Source: Hericium rajendrae (Eukaryota; Basidiomycota; Agaricomycetes; Russulales; Hericiaceae). Taken from it: a DNA stretch of 64,000 nucleotides. A model generated the notes under the pieces. That model saw nothing but the letters and a program-made list of their open reading frames with translations. It did no database searches and was not told the origin of the DNA. Below are positions 23,441 through 33,928 of the stretch, piece after piece; the stretch's first letter is position 1; every line of letters starts with the position of its first letter. The stretch covers positions 1,922,001 through 1,986,000 of the forward strand of contig CM065884.1 in the NCBI GenBank assembly GCA_033439255.1, in the 5' to 3' direction. Position numbers and translations under genes: made by a program.

Positions 23441-25302
23441 TTAGGTCAAGCTGCCAGTCAAATCTGCCTCAGTAGTGCTCACACTGGCAGGACCCTTCTT
23501 GATGACAGTATCAACATCCTCTCCCAGTGGATCTATTGTCTCCTCTATCGCCTCCTCCACCTCATCCTGCCTGAGCACCTCCTCCATATTCAACCCCGCC
23601 GCCTCGCAGCTCGCCAGACACCGCCCAATCAAGCCCCGCCATTTCAGATGCCCATCAACCTCATCACACGCCACGTTCTCCACGCCGTGGACGTCCACGG
23701 GCTGCAGCCCCGCGACGCTCCAGCTCGCGCTCGACACGCGCGACAGCACGGCGAGGATGTAGTCCTGGCTGCCGTACCCGTTGACGAGCCGCCCTGCGAC
23801 GACGCGGCGCACGGCGGCCCACGTCGCGACGTCGGGCGCCACGGGTGCGCCGAAGAGGTAGACGTCCTGCACGAGGTGTGCGGTCTGCGCCGGGGGCAGC
23901 TCCGCGAGCTTGCGGAGCGCCTCGAAGATCACGAGCGCGCCGAGCGAGTAGCCCGTGAGTGTAATCGGGCGATTGCCGAAGGCGCGCGAGGAGAGGAGGC
24001 TCGCGAGGACAGCGCCGGCTTTGTATGCGAGCGCTTTGGCGTTCATCCAGGGGTTGTCTGCACGCTGTCGGTAAGTTTGCCTCGAGGAAAAGAGAGAGAC
24101 TCACCGGCGATCTTGCCGACCTGAAGGAGGGCGATGGGGGAGAGCGCAGTCATCAGACTGGCAAGGACGGTTTGGCGGATGATCCCCGCGCGGACGAAGC
24201 GCATCGCCTGTGTTTTTACGACTGTGTAAAGCGCATCTGAAAGCTCTTCGAGAGCTTCGACTTCCTGTATAATTGTTGAGATTGGCAATGGAAGCTCAGA
24301 AGCACCAGCATACCCATTGCAGAGCATACGTATCATCGCCGTCGAATATCGTCCAGGGCGCGGTGACATCCGCCGGGGAAGACAGCCATCCACTCACGCA
24401 CAATCTGACCGCCAACGTTTCCTTGGGGTTATGGACGGGGACCACCGCCAGGTCTCTAATCTCCCGTGTGTGCCGTTGAACCATGTTGGCCGTCCTCCGC
24501 GCGCCATACGCACCAAACAGCGCACCGCATACGACGGATGAGCTGGCCAGGCCAGTCGCGAGCAGTCCGACTGCAGTGCCGCCCACGCCCAGCGTTCCGA
24601 GGACGGCGGCCACGCCCGCGCCGACCAGTGGAGCGGCAAGGCCGCCTGTGACGCCGACGAGGACGCCGCCTGCTACGGCCCCGACGCCCAGTCCCACCCT
24701 GCGGAGGGTCTTGTTCCTGTCTGCGTGATCCTGCTTCGCTTTCTTGACCTGCTTCTGGGCCTCCTTCAGCGCGGCGTCCGGGTGCTTGAGGGTGGATACA
24801 ACGCTTTCTTCATCCAGCGGCCCGAAAAGGGACAGAAACGCCCGTGTTCGGGCTGAGTATTGCTTGGAGGTCGTGACATGGAGGAGGAGGATCATGTTTA
24901 GGACGCGGCTGGTGACGGCGGGGGGCGGGAGGGGAGGCAAGATCGCCGATGGACGAGTCGCATAGCGGATCGAGTTCTGGACATTTTCCTGGACAAACTG
25001 CGTCAGGGATCGCATTAATGATGGGAATGACAGACAGGATGCGAACCTCCACCAGGCTCCTTGCAGGCAATCCATGTGGTCTCCAAAAGGGCTTGTCCCC
25101 AGCGACGTATCTCGCCAGTGTAGGCTTTCTGAATCTTGGCCTTCTCCGCCTCCCGCTGAGAGGAGTTGAAATACTCAGCCAGAGCATAGAGCTCTGCTGT
25201 GTGGTAGTGGCCTGCTAATCTGCGGAAGACATGGTCGAAGATTGTAAGACGCTCTGCGTCGGTCAGCTCTTGGGGCGTGGTCAACTTTGCGAGATCGGCC
25301 AT
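23441..25302 (-). CDS. DUF726/TMCO4-type membrane alpha/beta hydrolase
   Basis: The family (Pfam DUF726; yeast Mil1, human TMCO4) has a predicted alpha/beta-hydrolase fold; the yeast member is linked to clathrin-adaptor trafficking. The start gives MADLAKLTTPQELTDAERL. A glycine- and alanine-rich membrane region reads GVGAVAGGVLVGVTGGLAAP and continues through VLGTLGVGGTAVGLLATGLA. Then WTIFDGDDTYALQW and FVRAGIIRQTVLASLMTALSP. The nucleophile elbow is GYSLGALVIFEALRKL (GxSxG), followed by VYLFGAPVAPD and LVNGYGSQDYILAVLSR. The C-terminal tail is acidic and ends STTEADLTGSLT. About five introns. The family match is from the hydrolase elbow and its surroundings; the substrate is unknown. Confidence 0.87.
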
Positions 25303-25600
25303 GGCTCGTTAGATAAAACGGTCTCAGTCCTGAAGGTGCTGACCATGCGTGGTTGTGTTGGGTAACGGGTTGTATTCACAGAGTCACACAGAAATCGACA
25401 AGGAGGTGATGCAGCAGCGTAAGTTCACTTCCTTCGGCTCATAGAGCCGCAGTGCTTCGCCAGCATTCGGCTCCGCGGTCTGAATTCCTTCAAACAAAAT
25501 TCATAAGTCATGGCCTGCGTCTTGAACATGCTGTCTAGGTTATCCTTGTGAAGCTGGTACATAGGTATATACTTTATACTTCTAGCACGGGTAATTATAA

Positions 25601-26744
25601 TTAGCTTCTGGAGACCAAGCAATTCTTTCTGATAAGCAGCAAATCCTCGTCTGTCAGATTCGCCTTCACCTTCAAATATCCTTCTACACCACCATATTCC
25701 TCGCGTACAATAGCAAGGGTAGCTTTGATTGTCTCAGGACTACAGACAGAGGTCCTTTAGATCCGTGGATAAAACAACGGGGGCGCAACACATACCTCGC
25801 GCTACCCATCTTCAGGACCGTCTCCCAATTATCTTTGAAGATAGCCTCCTTCTGGAAACGCGCAACAAGCATAGGCATCATAGGCCTCAAGCCTATCTCC
25901 GTAAGCGTATAGTCCGTCGCGATGTCTTCTTCGCTGACACCCAGTAGCTGCGACGCAGGTGTCAAATCATCAATTCAAGCCGGAAAGCTGGTTCTCCAAC
26001 TTACGCTTAGATACAGGGCGCAAAAAACACCGGTCCTGTCTTTGCCAGCTGGGGATCTGTGAGCTCGCGATTGAATACCGCGGAGATAGGACGGACCGGT
26101 GCAGTGCACGAGGAATGGCTCGTCTGGGTTGTCGATGATGTGCCTCATAATCAGCTCAAACGCAGGCCCGCCTTCACTCAGGATCCCAGCATATAGTTTG
26201 GCAAATGCCTGAGCGATCCGTGAGTACCATCCGATGCAAATTACGTGCAGGCGTCAGACCGCGACGCCGCAGAATCACAGGCGCGCGAAGTGTGTGTCGG
26301 ACAAACCTGTGCTGCGTCTACCGAAAAGTCTTTCACCCTGCATTTGGAACAAGAACTTGTCAGAATGGAGTCACTCGCACGACTGGACAAGGATGCGCAC
26401 CTGTTGGCAAGACTGGCAGGATCGTACGCCTCGTTCTGTGACACGGGCACGCGGACGATCTCGACGCCGTCGATCCTGGGCGGATGCACCTTGTACTTGT
26501 GGATCTCGCCATCTGAGCGCAGGTCGAAGATCTTGCGGATGCGCAGAGCCTGGAGCTGTTCCTGCCCCTGCGCTGAGACGCGGGTAGGTTCTCCTGAGCG
26601 GAAGAGGAATGCGGGTTTGGTGACGAGCTGAGCGTCGGCGAGCGTGGGATAGCCGCCAACGTCCCGGATGTTGATGATCCCGTCCACCGTCACGAACGGC
26701 GGCAACGCCAGGATTCTCGCTGTCTCTAGGTCTTCGCTCGACAT
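25601..26744 (-). CDS. Tyrosine-phosphatase-like protein (Y_phosphatase3)
   Basis: A cysteine-based protein or lipid phosphatase of the bacterial/fungal Y_phosphatase3 family. The start gives MSSEDLETARILALPPFVTV. The signature N-terminal stretch reads IINIRDVGGYPT, followed by FLFRSGEPTRVS and KIFDLRSDGEI. The catalytic loop is assembled across an intron: PFLVHCTA joins GKDRTGVFCALYLS, giving HCTAGKDRTG with the nucleophile cysteine and the phosphate-binding arginine. A later exon reads LLGVSEEDIATDYTLTEIG. The last exon gives AIVREEYGGVEGYLKVKANL and ends RKNCLVSRS at 25601-25603. All catalytic residues are present. The substrate is unknown. Confidence 0.88.
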
Positions 26745-27633
26745 GCTCGCTGGTAGTCAAAGATGCTCCTCGTCGAATCAGTCAACCCGTCCAACGTCCA
26801 GGGTTCATGGTGACAAAGAATGATCCGTCCTATGTATGTATTCAAGCCTCGAGGCACATTAGACTGGCAAATAGGTACGCCTTTTTAGGCCGTCCGGTGA
26901 AACCATGCACCTATCTACCATCCTCTGTCATCGTTGTTCTGCGGAGCATGGCCCTCCTGCTTTCTCCGAGATCTTTACAACATAATACAACAGGAGAAAA
27001 TATTTCATTACCGGCGCGTTCCTCTTGACTTCATCTCATACTGAGTCAGAAGGTCCTGCCGTGCGTGCCGTCCGTATCGGCGCCCAACTCTTCGCACTTC
27101 TTTGCGCGCTTTTCTGTGTGAACACTCCCGTACGTCCGCCCAGAAAGAAATCGATTTGACAGTTCGGCCATCCTCGAGCGAGTGCAATGTTTCTGCCATA
27201 ACTTGCTCTCCGAAGGTTGATGCACTTGGATTACTGTAGTTCCCCAGGGGGTTTTTCTTGTTGCAGCACCGCTGCACCATGACGATGAATCTCAGCGGTG
27301 ACTCGATTCAGTTTCGATCCTGTGTGGACGTATCCATAAGCTGTTTTCCTCCAGCGTCCGCGGCCAGGAAGGCATATTTTGTGCACACGCAGTCATCCTT
27401 TGGCGCTTTGGAGTTTAGGGGTGTAACAGCGAGGTTGGAATGCCTGTTTCTATGGCGCTACCACCACGCTTTCGAAGTGTTTGGCAACGGTACGAGCGCC
27501 CGTTCCCCATTGGCAGCAGTGACGCGGATTTTCAGTATGCTTCTGACTCTGAGGTACAGCGTCTCAACGATGTTAAATAGGCTCGTGAAGCAGCCAGGGT
27601 GCGCCAGTGTTCCAAGATCGTTTAAGGCATTCT
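26745..27633. other. Divergent intergenic region, phosphatase and 7TM gene
   Basis: Both neighbours start here. Three short open frames (26807-27028 plus, 27008-27280 minus, 27258-27725 plus) have no recognisable motif. The last overlaps the first exon of the 7TM gene in another frame. No repeat was noticed. Confidence 0.4.
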
Positions 27634-28941
27634 ATGAGCCAACTCAATCCTGCTCAAGCACATCTCTACGGCGCTATCTTCGAATCTGCATTGTACGGTA
27701 TGTGCAGACTCATCACGGTTTGTGAAACTATACTGACTGATTGAAATAGGCATCTATCTCACCCTATGGACGACATGCGTCTGCATCTTCAAGGGAAGGA
27801 CTGAGATCCAGACTAGGACAAACAAAATCATGATCGCCACCATGAGTGCCATGTTCTTAGTGGCGTCGGTTCATTTCGTGAGTCACCTCCACTGTATGTC
27901 AATGCTAGTTCTCATGCTGGTACAGGCCTTCTCGATACGTTCTCTTGAGGAGGCGTTCTTCCGCGCACGACCGAATTTGCCCGAACAATATCTCGGAAAC
28001 GTCGCTTCTTGCACGAACCTGGTCCGCGGAAGCCTGATGTTGGTGAATATGATGATTGGGGACGCGTTGCTGGTCAGAATTCACCACATTTAAGTGGAAA
28101 CAGGATAATGACACATTAAATCAGATCTTCCGTCTGTACATTGTCTATGAGGACCATATCTGGGTGATCATCTTGCCTTGCATCACTACATGCGGCACAG
28201 CTGGTGAGGCCTTCGTTTCTGGCACCTTCATGGCATTCGGGCATTCCACTGACGCATTCGGCAGTCACAGGATCTCTCTTGATCTGGAACACTGCTCACT
28301 CGGGGACCGGTTCTTCATCTTCGGTTTTCAGCGCTAGCCTGAAGAATTATATGCCGTGCCTGTTCGTTTTCCCCTTTATCACCGATTGATGGTCAGCATC
28401 CTCATCCTTGTGCGAATCGTACGAGCGGACCGCGCCGTGCAGAGCGTGATACACCGCAAGACCAATGCGTCGATGTATTGCACTCTGGGCACCCACCTCG
28501 TGGAATCCTGCATCGTCTATCCCGCCGTCATGCTTATTGTCCTCGTTCTATTCATGACCAAAAATCCCGGCGGCGACGTGGTCAGTTTCTAGCTTCTCTG
28601 TCAAATGCCTCGTGTCTGACCGGCCCTCGTACACGTGTATCATATAGCCTGCTGGAGCGATAGTGCAGAGTGAGTTTCGTTACGCACTGTGCAGGCACGG
28701 TCCGTGAATGCTGATGTCCTGGAATGGGTTTATAGTCGTCAGCCTGGTCCCGGCGATCCTATGGCTCCAGGTGCGGCTCGGCGTCAGTCATTCCGATGCT
28801 GCCTCGTGTGGATCGGGGAGCACGCTTACCTCCCCCGCGCGCAAACCGTTTTCCGACTTCGACGCAAGCTATAACTTTTCTGACATGTCGACACTTGCTC
28901 TGGCTTCTGCCACAAGTCGGCCCTGCACTCCGGAGCCGTAG
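27634..28941 (+). CDS. Orphan seven-transmembrane protein, mushroom family
   Basis: The predicted product has seven hydrophobic helices and resembles a family of orphan receptor-like membrane proteins greatly expanded in Agaricomycetes; no ligand is known. The start gives MSQLNPAQAHLYGAIFESAL and, after a 47-50 bp intron, YGIYLTLWTTCVCIFKG (helix 1). Next are IMIATMSAMFLVASVHF (2), LVRGSLMLVNMMIGDALL then IFRLYIVYEDH (3), IWVIILPCITTCGTA (4), SASLKNYMP joining ILILVRIVRA through a 46-bp intron (5), LVESCIVYPAVMLIVLVLFM (6) and GFIVVSLVPAILWLQVRLG (7). The cytosolic tail is Ser rich and ends SRPCTPEP. The cytosolic loop after helix 3, RLYIVYED, is the most typical family feature. Splice joins near helices 4 and 5 are inferred. 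Confidence 0.72.
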
Positions 28942-29559
28942 GGGCGGAATCTTCTCCCACCAAGTACTGTATTTCTAATTTATCAAACGCAGAGTCTGTA
29001 CGATACGATATCACCTAATATCTACCACACTCTGCCGCACTCTACCATATCCCAGTCTACTCTATTCTACATTACTATACTCTACTTACCTTTTCCCAGT
29101 ACCCGACGGACCCGCACGCCGCACACCTTGTATCGATAGCAGATTGATAGCAGACAGTTATTTAACAGCATCCCCCGCAATGTATCCGTAGACGTACCTT
29201 AGACCGGAGCTAACCTTTGTAGGCGCATCCTTGCGTGCATAATAAGCTTGATTGAGCCTGATGCTTCGCAGTGGACTGGCAGGTTGTGATTCTGTGCTCG
29301 CCACGACGGAGGACGAATTAATCAGGGCCGGCACGGCCATCAAAGTCACGTTCCGATCAGCACGTCGTCAGCACAAGCTTGCAAAGCGGAATGCAATACA
29401 ATCAAACGATAAATTCCGCTGCGTCCAGGCTCCCAAGCAACCGACAACTACCGACACTTTCCGGCACGATGGATAAAACCCCTAGCGCACCGAACCCGCG
29501 CACCTTCCCCTCTCCCTGCGTACTTTGAACCGTGTCGTCGTGAGCTTTGGTGATTGTCG
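28942..29559. other. Intergenic region with a pyrimidine-rich stretch
   Basis: At 29021-29100 the plus strand is a run of degenerate TCTAC and CTCTA words, nearly free of G. A small tandem GATAGCAGATT repeat follows near 29136-29158. The rest is the upstream region of the YeeE/YedE gene; no other gene is recognised. Confidence 0.5.
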
Positions 29560-30888
29560 ATGAGCGTGCGATCCACACCTCTCCAGTCCTTTCTAGGAGG
29601 CATCGGTCTCACTCTCCCCGTTCATGCGCTCAGCACCCTGAACGGCCGTGTCTTTGGCATCTCTGGGTTTCTGCACCGCGCGGTCAGAGGCGGCCAGGAA
29701 GAGCGGGCTGCGGTGCTCGGCTTCGTCCTTGGTGGTTTGTTCGTGGGGCTCACGGATGGTCTTGCACCTAAGATCGTCGACGCAAATCCGCTGAAGGTGT
29801 TGCTGTCAGGTCTGTTGGTCGGGCTCGGAACTAAGGTACGTACAATTAATTTTTTTTCTCCTGTCATTTTACCTACTCCTCTTCTCGCAGCTGTCGAACG
29901 GCTGCACCTCTGGGTAAGTTGGACCTGATTTCGTGTCGTTATTTAGAGTTAATATATTTTGGAATGGCAGGCATATGCTCTGTGGGATCTCGCACCTTTC
30001 TCCAAGGTTTTTGCCAAAGTACTGCGACAGGTATCTGAGGAGGCTCATATTAGTCCTTGATCCAGGTCCATTGTCGCAACGGCGACGTTCTTCCTGACGG
30101 GAGCTATTACGACGCGTTTATTGCACGCGAAGACTTTGCCTGCAATCACGGACCCTCCCTTTGTTGGCGTGGAGGAGCATGGCGGCCGCTTCCTTATTTA
30201 TTCCAGTGTGGCCACCTTGATAGCAATGATTGTATCCAATATGGTATGTTGTCGTCTACATCACCTTAACAGAGTGCTCATTATCGCTCAGAAGTCAAAG
30301 CCTGCCTCTCCCGAAACCGAACCTCCCGTAGACACGTCCACTGCTTCTGAACCCAGGCCTAGCCCTCCACCCAGCGCTGAACCTAAGAAGGTCCCCGCCG
30401 CCAAACCACCCGCTGTCATCAACACCTCTCCCCTCCGCCGCACCCTCGTCTCCTTCCTCACCTCCGTCTCCTTCGCCTTCGCCCTCCGCCTCGCAAACAT
30501 GACCGACCCCGACCGCGTGCTTGCTTTCCTCGTCCTCCCACCCAGCCCCGCTTTCGACCCGACGCTCGGCTTCCTCGCGCTCGGCGCCCTGCCGCTGCTC
30601 ACCTTCCTCTACCAGAAATACGGCAAGGCGTACAGCCCGCCGAGCACCGCCAAGATCGACCTGCAACTCATTGTCGGCGCAGCGCTCTTTGGCGTCGGAT
30701 GGGGAATCGAGGGCATCTGTCGTAAGTGTTCGCGACGCTCAGTTTGTGTGTGTGTTAATGTGTGCGCAGCTGGGCCGGGGCTGGTCAATTTCGGGCGGGG
30801 GCTGGTGACCGGTGCGGGCGTGCACACGATGCAACCGCTCGCGCTGTGGTTGGTAGCTGTGATCGCCGGCGGGCTGCTGGTCCCGTAG
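29560..30888 (+). CDS. YeeE/YedE-family sulfur (thiosulfate) transporter
   Basis: A polytopic membrane protein of the Sulf_transp family (bacterial TsuA/YeeE), which takes up thiosulfate or related sulfur compounds. The start gives MSVRSTPLQSFLGGIGLTLP. The first half has GFLHRAVRGGQEERAAVLGF, then LLSGLLVGLGTKLSNGCTSG spanning an intron, with HMLCGISHLSPR completing the conserved GCTSGH...GI.RLSPRS signature. Helices then include ATATFFLTGAITTRLL and FLIYSSVATLIAMIV. A Pro/Glu/Ala-rich linker of about 45 residues (SKPASPETEPPVDTS onward) divides the two halves. The second half reads LALGALPLLTFLYQKYG, LIVGAALFGVGWGIEGICPG, PGLVNFGRGLVTGAG and ends AVIAGGLLVP. The linker and the degenerate second repeat (PGP in place of GCTSG) are notable. 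Four introns. Confidence 0.88.
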
Positions 30889-31382
30889 GGGTGTATGTAT
30901 CTGGAAGTAACTTATGGTCCGTGGTCGTCCCGATAGGATACGTATGGTATCTAATGTTGCTTTACTCTAGCTACATGTTTTCTGAAAGGAGCTGTAATCC
31001 TCGTATATTCGGTTGTCTGGATTGATTATGAGCTATTTAACTTTTCTACATGGCTTTTTGACGTCCTGTACTCTATGGTGCGGGCTCATTAGTAAGCACC
31101 ACTTTTGTACAGTGGCCAGATCGGCCGGGCAAAAACCTCGCGCCTAAATTTTGATGAACATGGTGAAGCTCGGTGGTTTGAGAGCAGGAGGAGTGCAGTG
31201 AGGTTGGCTCAGCAGTCTTAATTGGGGAAGAAAGCTTGTATGGTGTGGTTTAGCCCGGTGTTGGGCAGGTAGCCGATGATTGTAGAATGTCGAAACATCT
31301 CCCATTGACCGAAGGACAAAGCCAGCTTGTCCTGAAATGACTCCAATTGAATAGTTTGGGCCAGAAGCCCGAGGAATACCAC
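30889..31382. other. Intergenic region before the repeat island
   Basis: Downstream of the sulfur transporter, AT-rich then mixed DNA with no recognised gene. The minus-strand frames 31144-31473 and 31250-31732 run through repeat DNA and translate to low-complexity sequence, so they are rejected. Confidence 0.5.
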
Positions 31383-31383
31383 C

Positions 31384-31828
31384 CACATTTCCAGAGTTTA
31401 CGGTTTCCGGAAGTGTCTCGACGTTCCCACGCCTGAGACCGTCCCAACCGTCCCAACCGTCCAACCTGTCCAAGCCGACCGTCCCGCCGCGGGACAGTCT
31501 GGACAGTTGCCTTATTCGGACACCTCTTCGAGTTGTCCACCACGCAGTCCCTTTTTGCGCTCACGCCGGTTGGGGTTGGGATGGGTTGGGTTGGCGGTTG
31601 GGTTGGCGGTTGGGTTGGAGGTTGGGTTGGTTGGGTTGGCGGGTATATTGATGATTTTCGAGGGATGTGAGATATTGAGTTTGGGTTAGGGTTGGACAGG
31701 CCGACCGTCCCAACCGTCCCAACTGTCCACAATTGAATGGCTTACTTAAGCATTTTGGGACGGTTGAGACGGTCGAGACGGTTGAGACGGTTGAGACGCT
31801 TCTAGAAACCGTAAACCCTCCACATTTC
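31384..31828. mobile_element. Non-autonomous hAT-like element (MITE) with target duplication
   Basis: An imperfect terminal inverted repeat pairs 31392-31420 (begins CAGAGTTTACGGTTTC) with 31792-31820 (ends GAAACCGTAAACCCTC); 14 of the first 16 positions agree. The word CACATTTC occurs directly outside both ends, at 31384-31391 and 31821-31828, as an 8-bp target duplication. An 8-bp duplication and a CAGAG start are hallmarks of hAT elements. Just inside the ends lie clusters of ACCGTCCC (31438-31462, 31699-31728) and their complement-like GACGGTTGA (31757-31799), like hAT subterminal transposase sites. At about 429 bp and without an open frame of substance, it cannot encode a transposase. 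Class is inferred from these marks only. Confidence 0.72.
31568..31642 (+). repeat. GGTTGGGTTGGC minisatellite with G-quadruplex motif
   Basis: Inside the hAT-like element the plus strand carries about six degenerate units of GGTTGGGTTGGC. At 31572-31590 four runs of three or more G separated by two-base loops form a canonical intramolecular G-quadruplex motif. A telomere-like GGGTTAGGGTT lies nearby at 31683-31693. Confidence 0.85.
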
Positions 31829-31859
31829 GACACATTTGGGCGGCTATTGCTTACATATA

Positions 31860-31895
31860 CTGCCGTATATGGCTATTTATTACCATATATGGCAG
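31860..31895. repeat. Hairpin, 13-bp arms
   Basis: The arms CTGCCGTATATGG and CCATATATGGCAG pair at 12 of 13 positions around a 10-base AT-rich loop. It lies 32 bp beyond the hAT-like element. Confidence 0.75.
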
Positions 31896-31965
31896 TGATT
31901 ACGTGGCGTGGCCAATTCCGTGACCCCCCAATTTTTTATCTCCGTCAGTTTCAACTTTTGGGCTA

Positions 31966-32020
31966 ATCGCTCTTGTGGATCGTTTCCTTTCATCAATACG
32001 CACGTTTCCACAAGAGCGAT
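31966..32020. repeat. Inverted repeat, perfect 14-bp arms
   Basis: ATCGCTCTTGTGGA at 31966-31979 is the exact reverse complement of 32007-32020. The 27-base loop is unrelated. It may be the remnant of another small element or a transcript-end structure; no target duplication was found around it. Confidence 0.8.
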
Positions 32021-32453
32021 AAGAAAACGGACGAAAACTGGCGCCTACATTTCGGTTGTACGAAAGTAGCGGTGTCTAGAGAGCCCGCACCATAGGATGG
32101 ATCTGAACTCGACTGTCAATGTCATGAACGGCATCAAAGTCTGCGTGACGGGAACTAACGTGCTGTTGCCGAGAGACAAAGGGAGGGAAGAGCGTCACGT
32201 GTTTCGCGCGTCGGTCGATTTTGGCATTGTTTGGCGTGGCCTGCACGCGTTTGCGACGAAATTCGCCTGCTAGGCGAATCCCGTACATCCAACTTGCATA
32301 TGCACATTCCCCGCCCCTCCTGAACGTTCTCTTCATTATCCTCATTCTATACGATCTGCGCCATTAATACTACGTTCTCACGATCCTTCACGGCTAGAAT
32401 TGCGAACCCCTAGAGACTTCATTCTACAGGCAAGGCTTTCCCCAACCCATATC

Positions 32454-33928
32454 ATGGAGACCGCCCCGCAGAGCTCCTCCAGTCCTCCTGCACCAGCCAA
32501 ACACTTCGACGCTCTCGTCAAGTCTTTCTTCATCGGGCCGACCCAGGAGGTGGATGAACCTGAAGTTGAAACAGATAGGGAGATGATGACCCGCTCGCCC
32601 AGCCGCATGGGGTTCCTGGACGACAGCGACGAGGACGACGACCAGGTCCCAGCATCGCCTTCGTGGGCCAAGGCCAAAGAGAGTGGCGAGGGACCGGGCG
32701 GACAGATCAAAGCGGGAGGGCCTCGAGACGGACGCCGCGTAGGCAGCGAATCCGACAGCTCAGACGAGTGGTCCGATGACGACAGCTACAGCGCCGACCT
32801 TGTCTTCTGCGCCTCCGCCCCGCCGCCGCTCCTGCGCCACATCACGCAGCATCGCCCTGCGCTGCCCCAGACCGCCCCGCCCGCCCACTCGCCCGCCGGC
32901 GCGCTGCACCCCTACTTCATTGTTCCCGAGGTCGACGCGCCGCTGCTCCCGCCGCCGCCGCCGCGGCCCGTCACCCACCACGGCCTGTCGCGCAGCGCGC
33001 TGCAGCACCACAAGTACCTTTGGAGCGCCCGCTACGAGGAATGGATGCAAGTGGCACCTCGACGTCGAGCGCATCGCGGCGGAGGCGAGCGCGTATGGCG
33101 GGATCGTCGACACTGCGGCAATCGCGCCTCCGCCGTCCATCAGGACGCGCGTTCAATCGCCCGACACGGGGAACCGAGGCCGGCGGCGAGGAGGAGGTCA
33201 ATCCGGCGATCTTCCCGCGCGCGGGCGACCTCTCTGCGCTGCGTGACCCGCAGGTCGCGCAGATCGACCAGTGCTTCCAGCGGTTGTCGCTGTGGACAAT
33301 CAAGAAGGTGCTCTTCGTGTTCAATATGGAGCGCAAGCTGAATCTGGAAGAGGGGCAGTGCGGACAAGGGGATGCGGCCTCAGCTGGTCTGGGCGGGGAG
33401 GATTCGTCCTCTGGCAGCGAGGGCGATCTGACGCTCGTCGAGGAGCCGGGATCGATTCCGCCGGCGAAGGAGGATGGCGACGCTGGTGGTGGGACCTGCG
33501 AGAAGCAGCGAGACAACAGGGCGGGGGTACCCGCAACTTCTCCCGCTGCCTGGGAGAATAGCTGGCAGGCACGATGGGAGGTCCTCACCGAGCTGGTCAG
33601 AAGAAATCAAGAGAGCCTGCGCACCGGCGCAGAAGACATCGCAGCGTCGCTCGGCTTGCCGCGCGTTTCAGGCTCCGTCGAAAGCCCGCAAGCCGATGGC
33701 ACCCTAGCCACACCGCCGACCAAGTTCTTCTTCGCTGAGGATGGGCCCGGCGAAGGCGGATTGGACGGAGAGGCTGGAGACGAATCAGAGGATGACTATG
33801 GGGAGGTGCTGATGAACCCCCAGTTTACAAGGCCGTTTGAAAGCGGGATAGAGCTTGCGAGGGAGTTTTTAGAGAACGAAGGCATGAGGATCGATGTGAG
33901 GAGTGGTGCGAAGATGCTCTGTATCTGA
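32454..33928 (+). CDS. Unrecognised acidic Pro/Glu-rich protein, frame-broken
   Basis: I do not recognise the family. The start gives METAPQSSSSPPAPAKHFDA. It is rich in acidic and Ser stretches (DDSDEDDDQVPAS, SSDEWSDDDSYSAD), then a Pro-rich segment. The better conserved looking parts are HHKYLWSARYEEWMQ, WHLDVERIAAEASAYGGIVD, and AQIDQCFQRLSLWTIKKVLF followed by VFNMERKL. The C-terminus reads NPQFTRPFESGIELAREFLE and ends MRIDVRSGAKMLCI. The reading frame breaks twice in a way that no intron explains: near 33051 (CAAGTGG, where CAGTGG would keep the frame) and near 33171 (GGGGAACC, where GGGGACC would). Each needs removal of one A. The gene is either a recent pseudogene or carries two assembly errors. 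Confidence 0.6.

Noticed and set aside
28204-28592. Frameshift in the 7TM gene between helices 4 and 5
   Set aside because: A 46-bp intron with GT/AG ends (about 28354-28399) joins the frames cleanly, so no indel is needed.
31250-31833. Long minus-strand frames with PTQP repeats
   Set aside because: They are translations of the G-rich minisatellite inside the transposable element; composition alone explains them.
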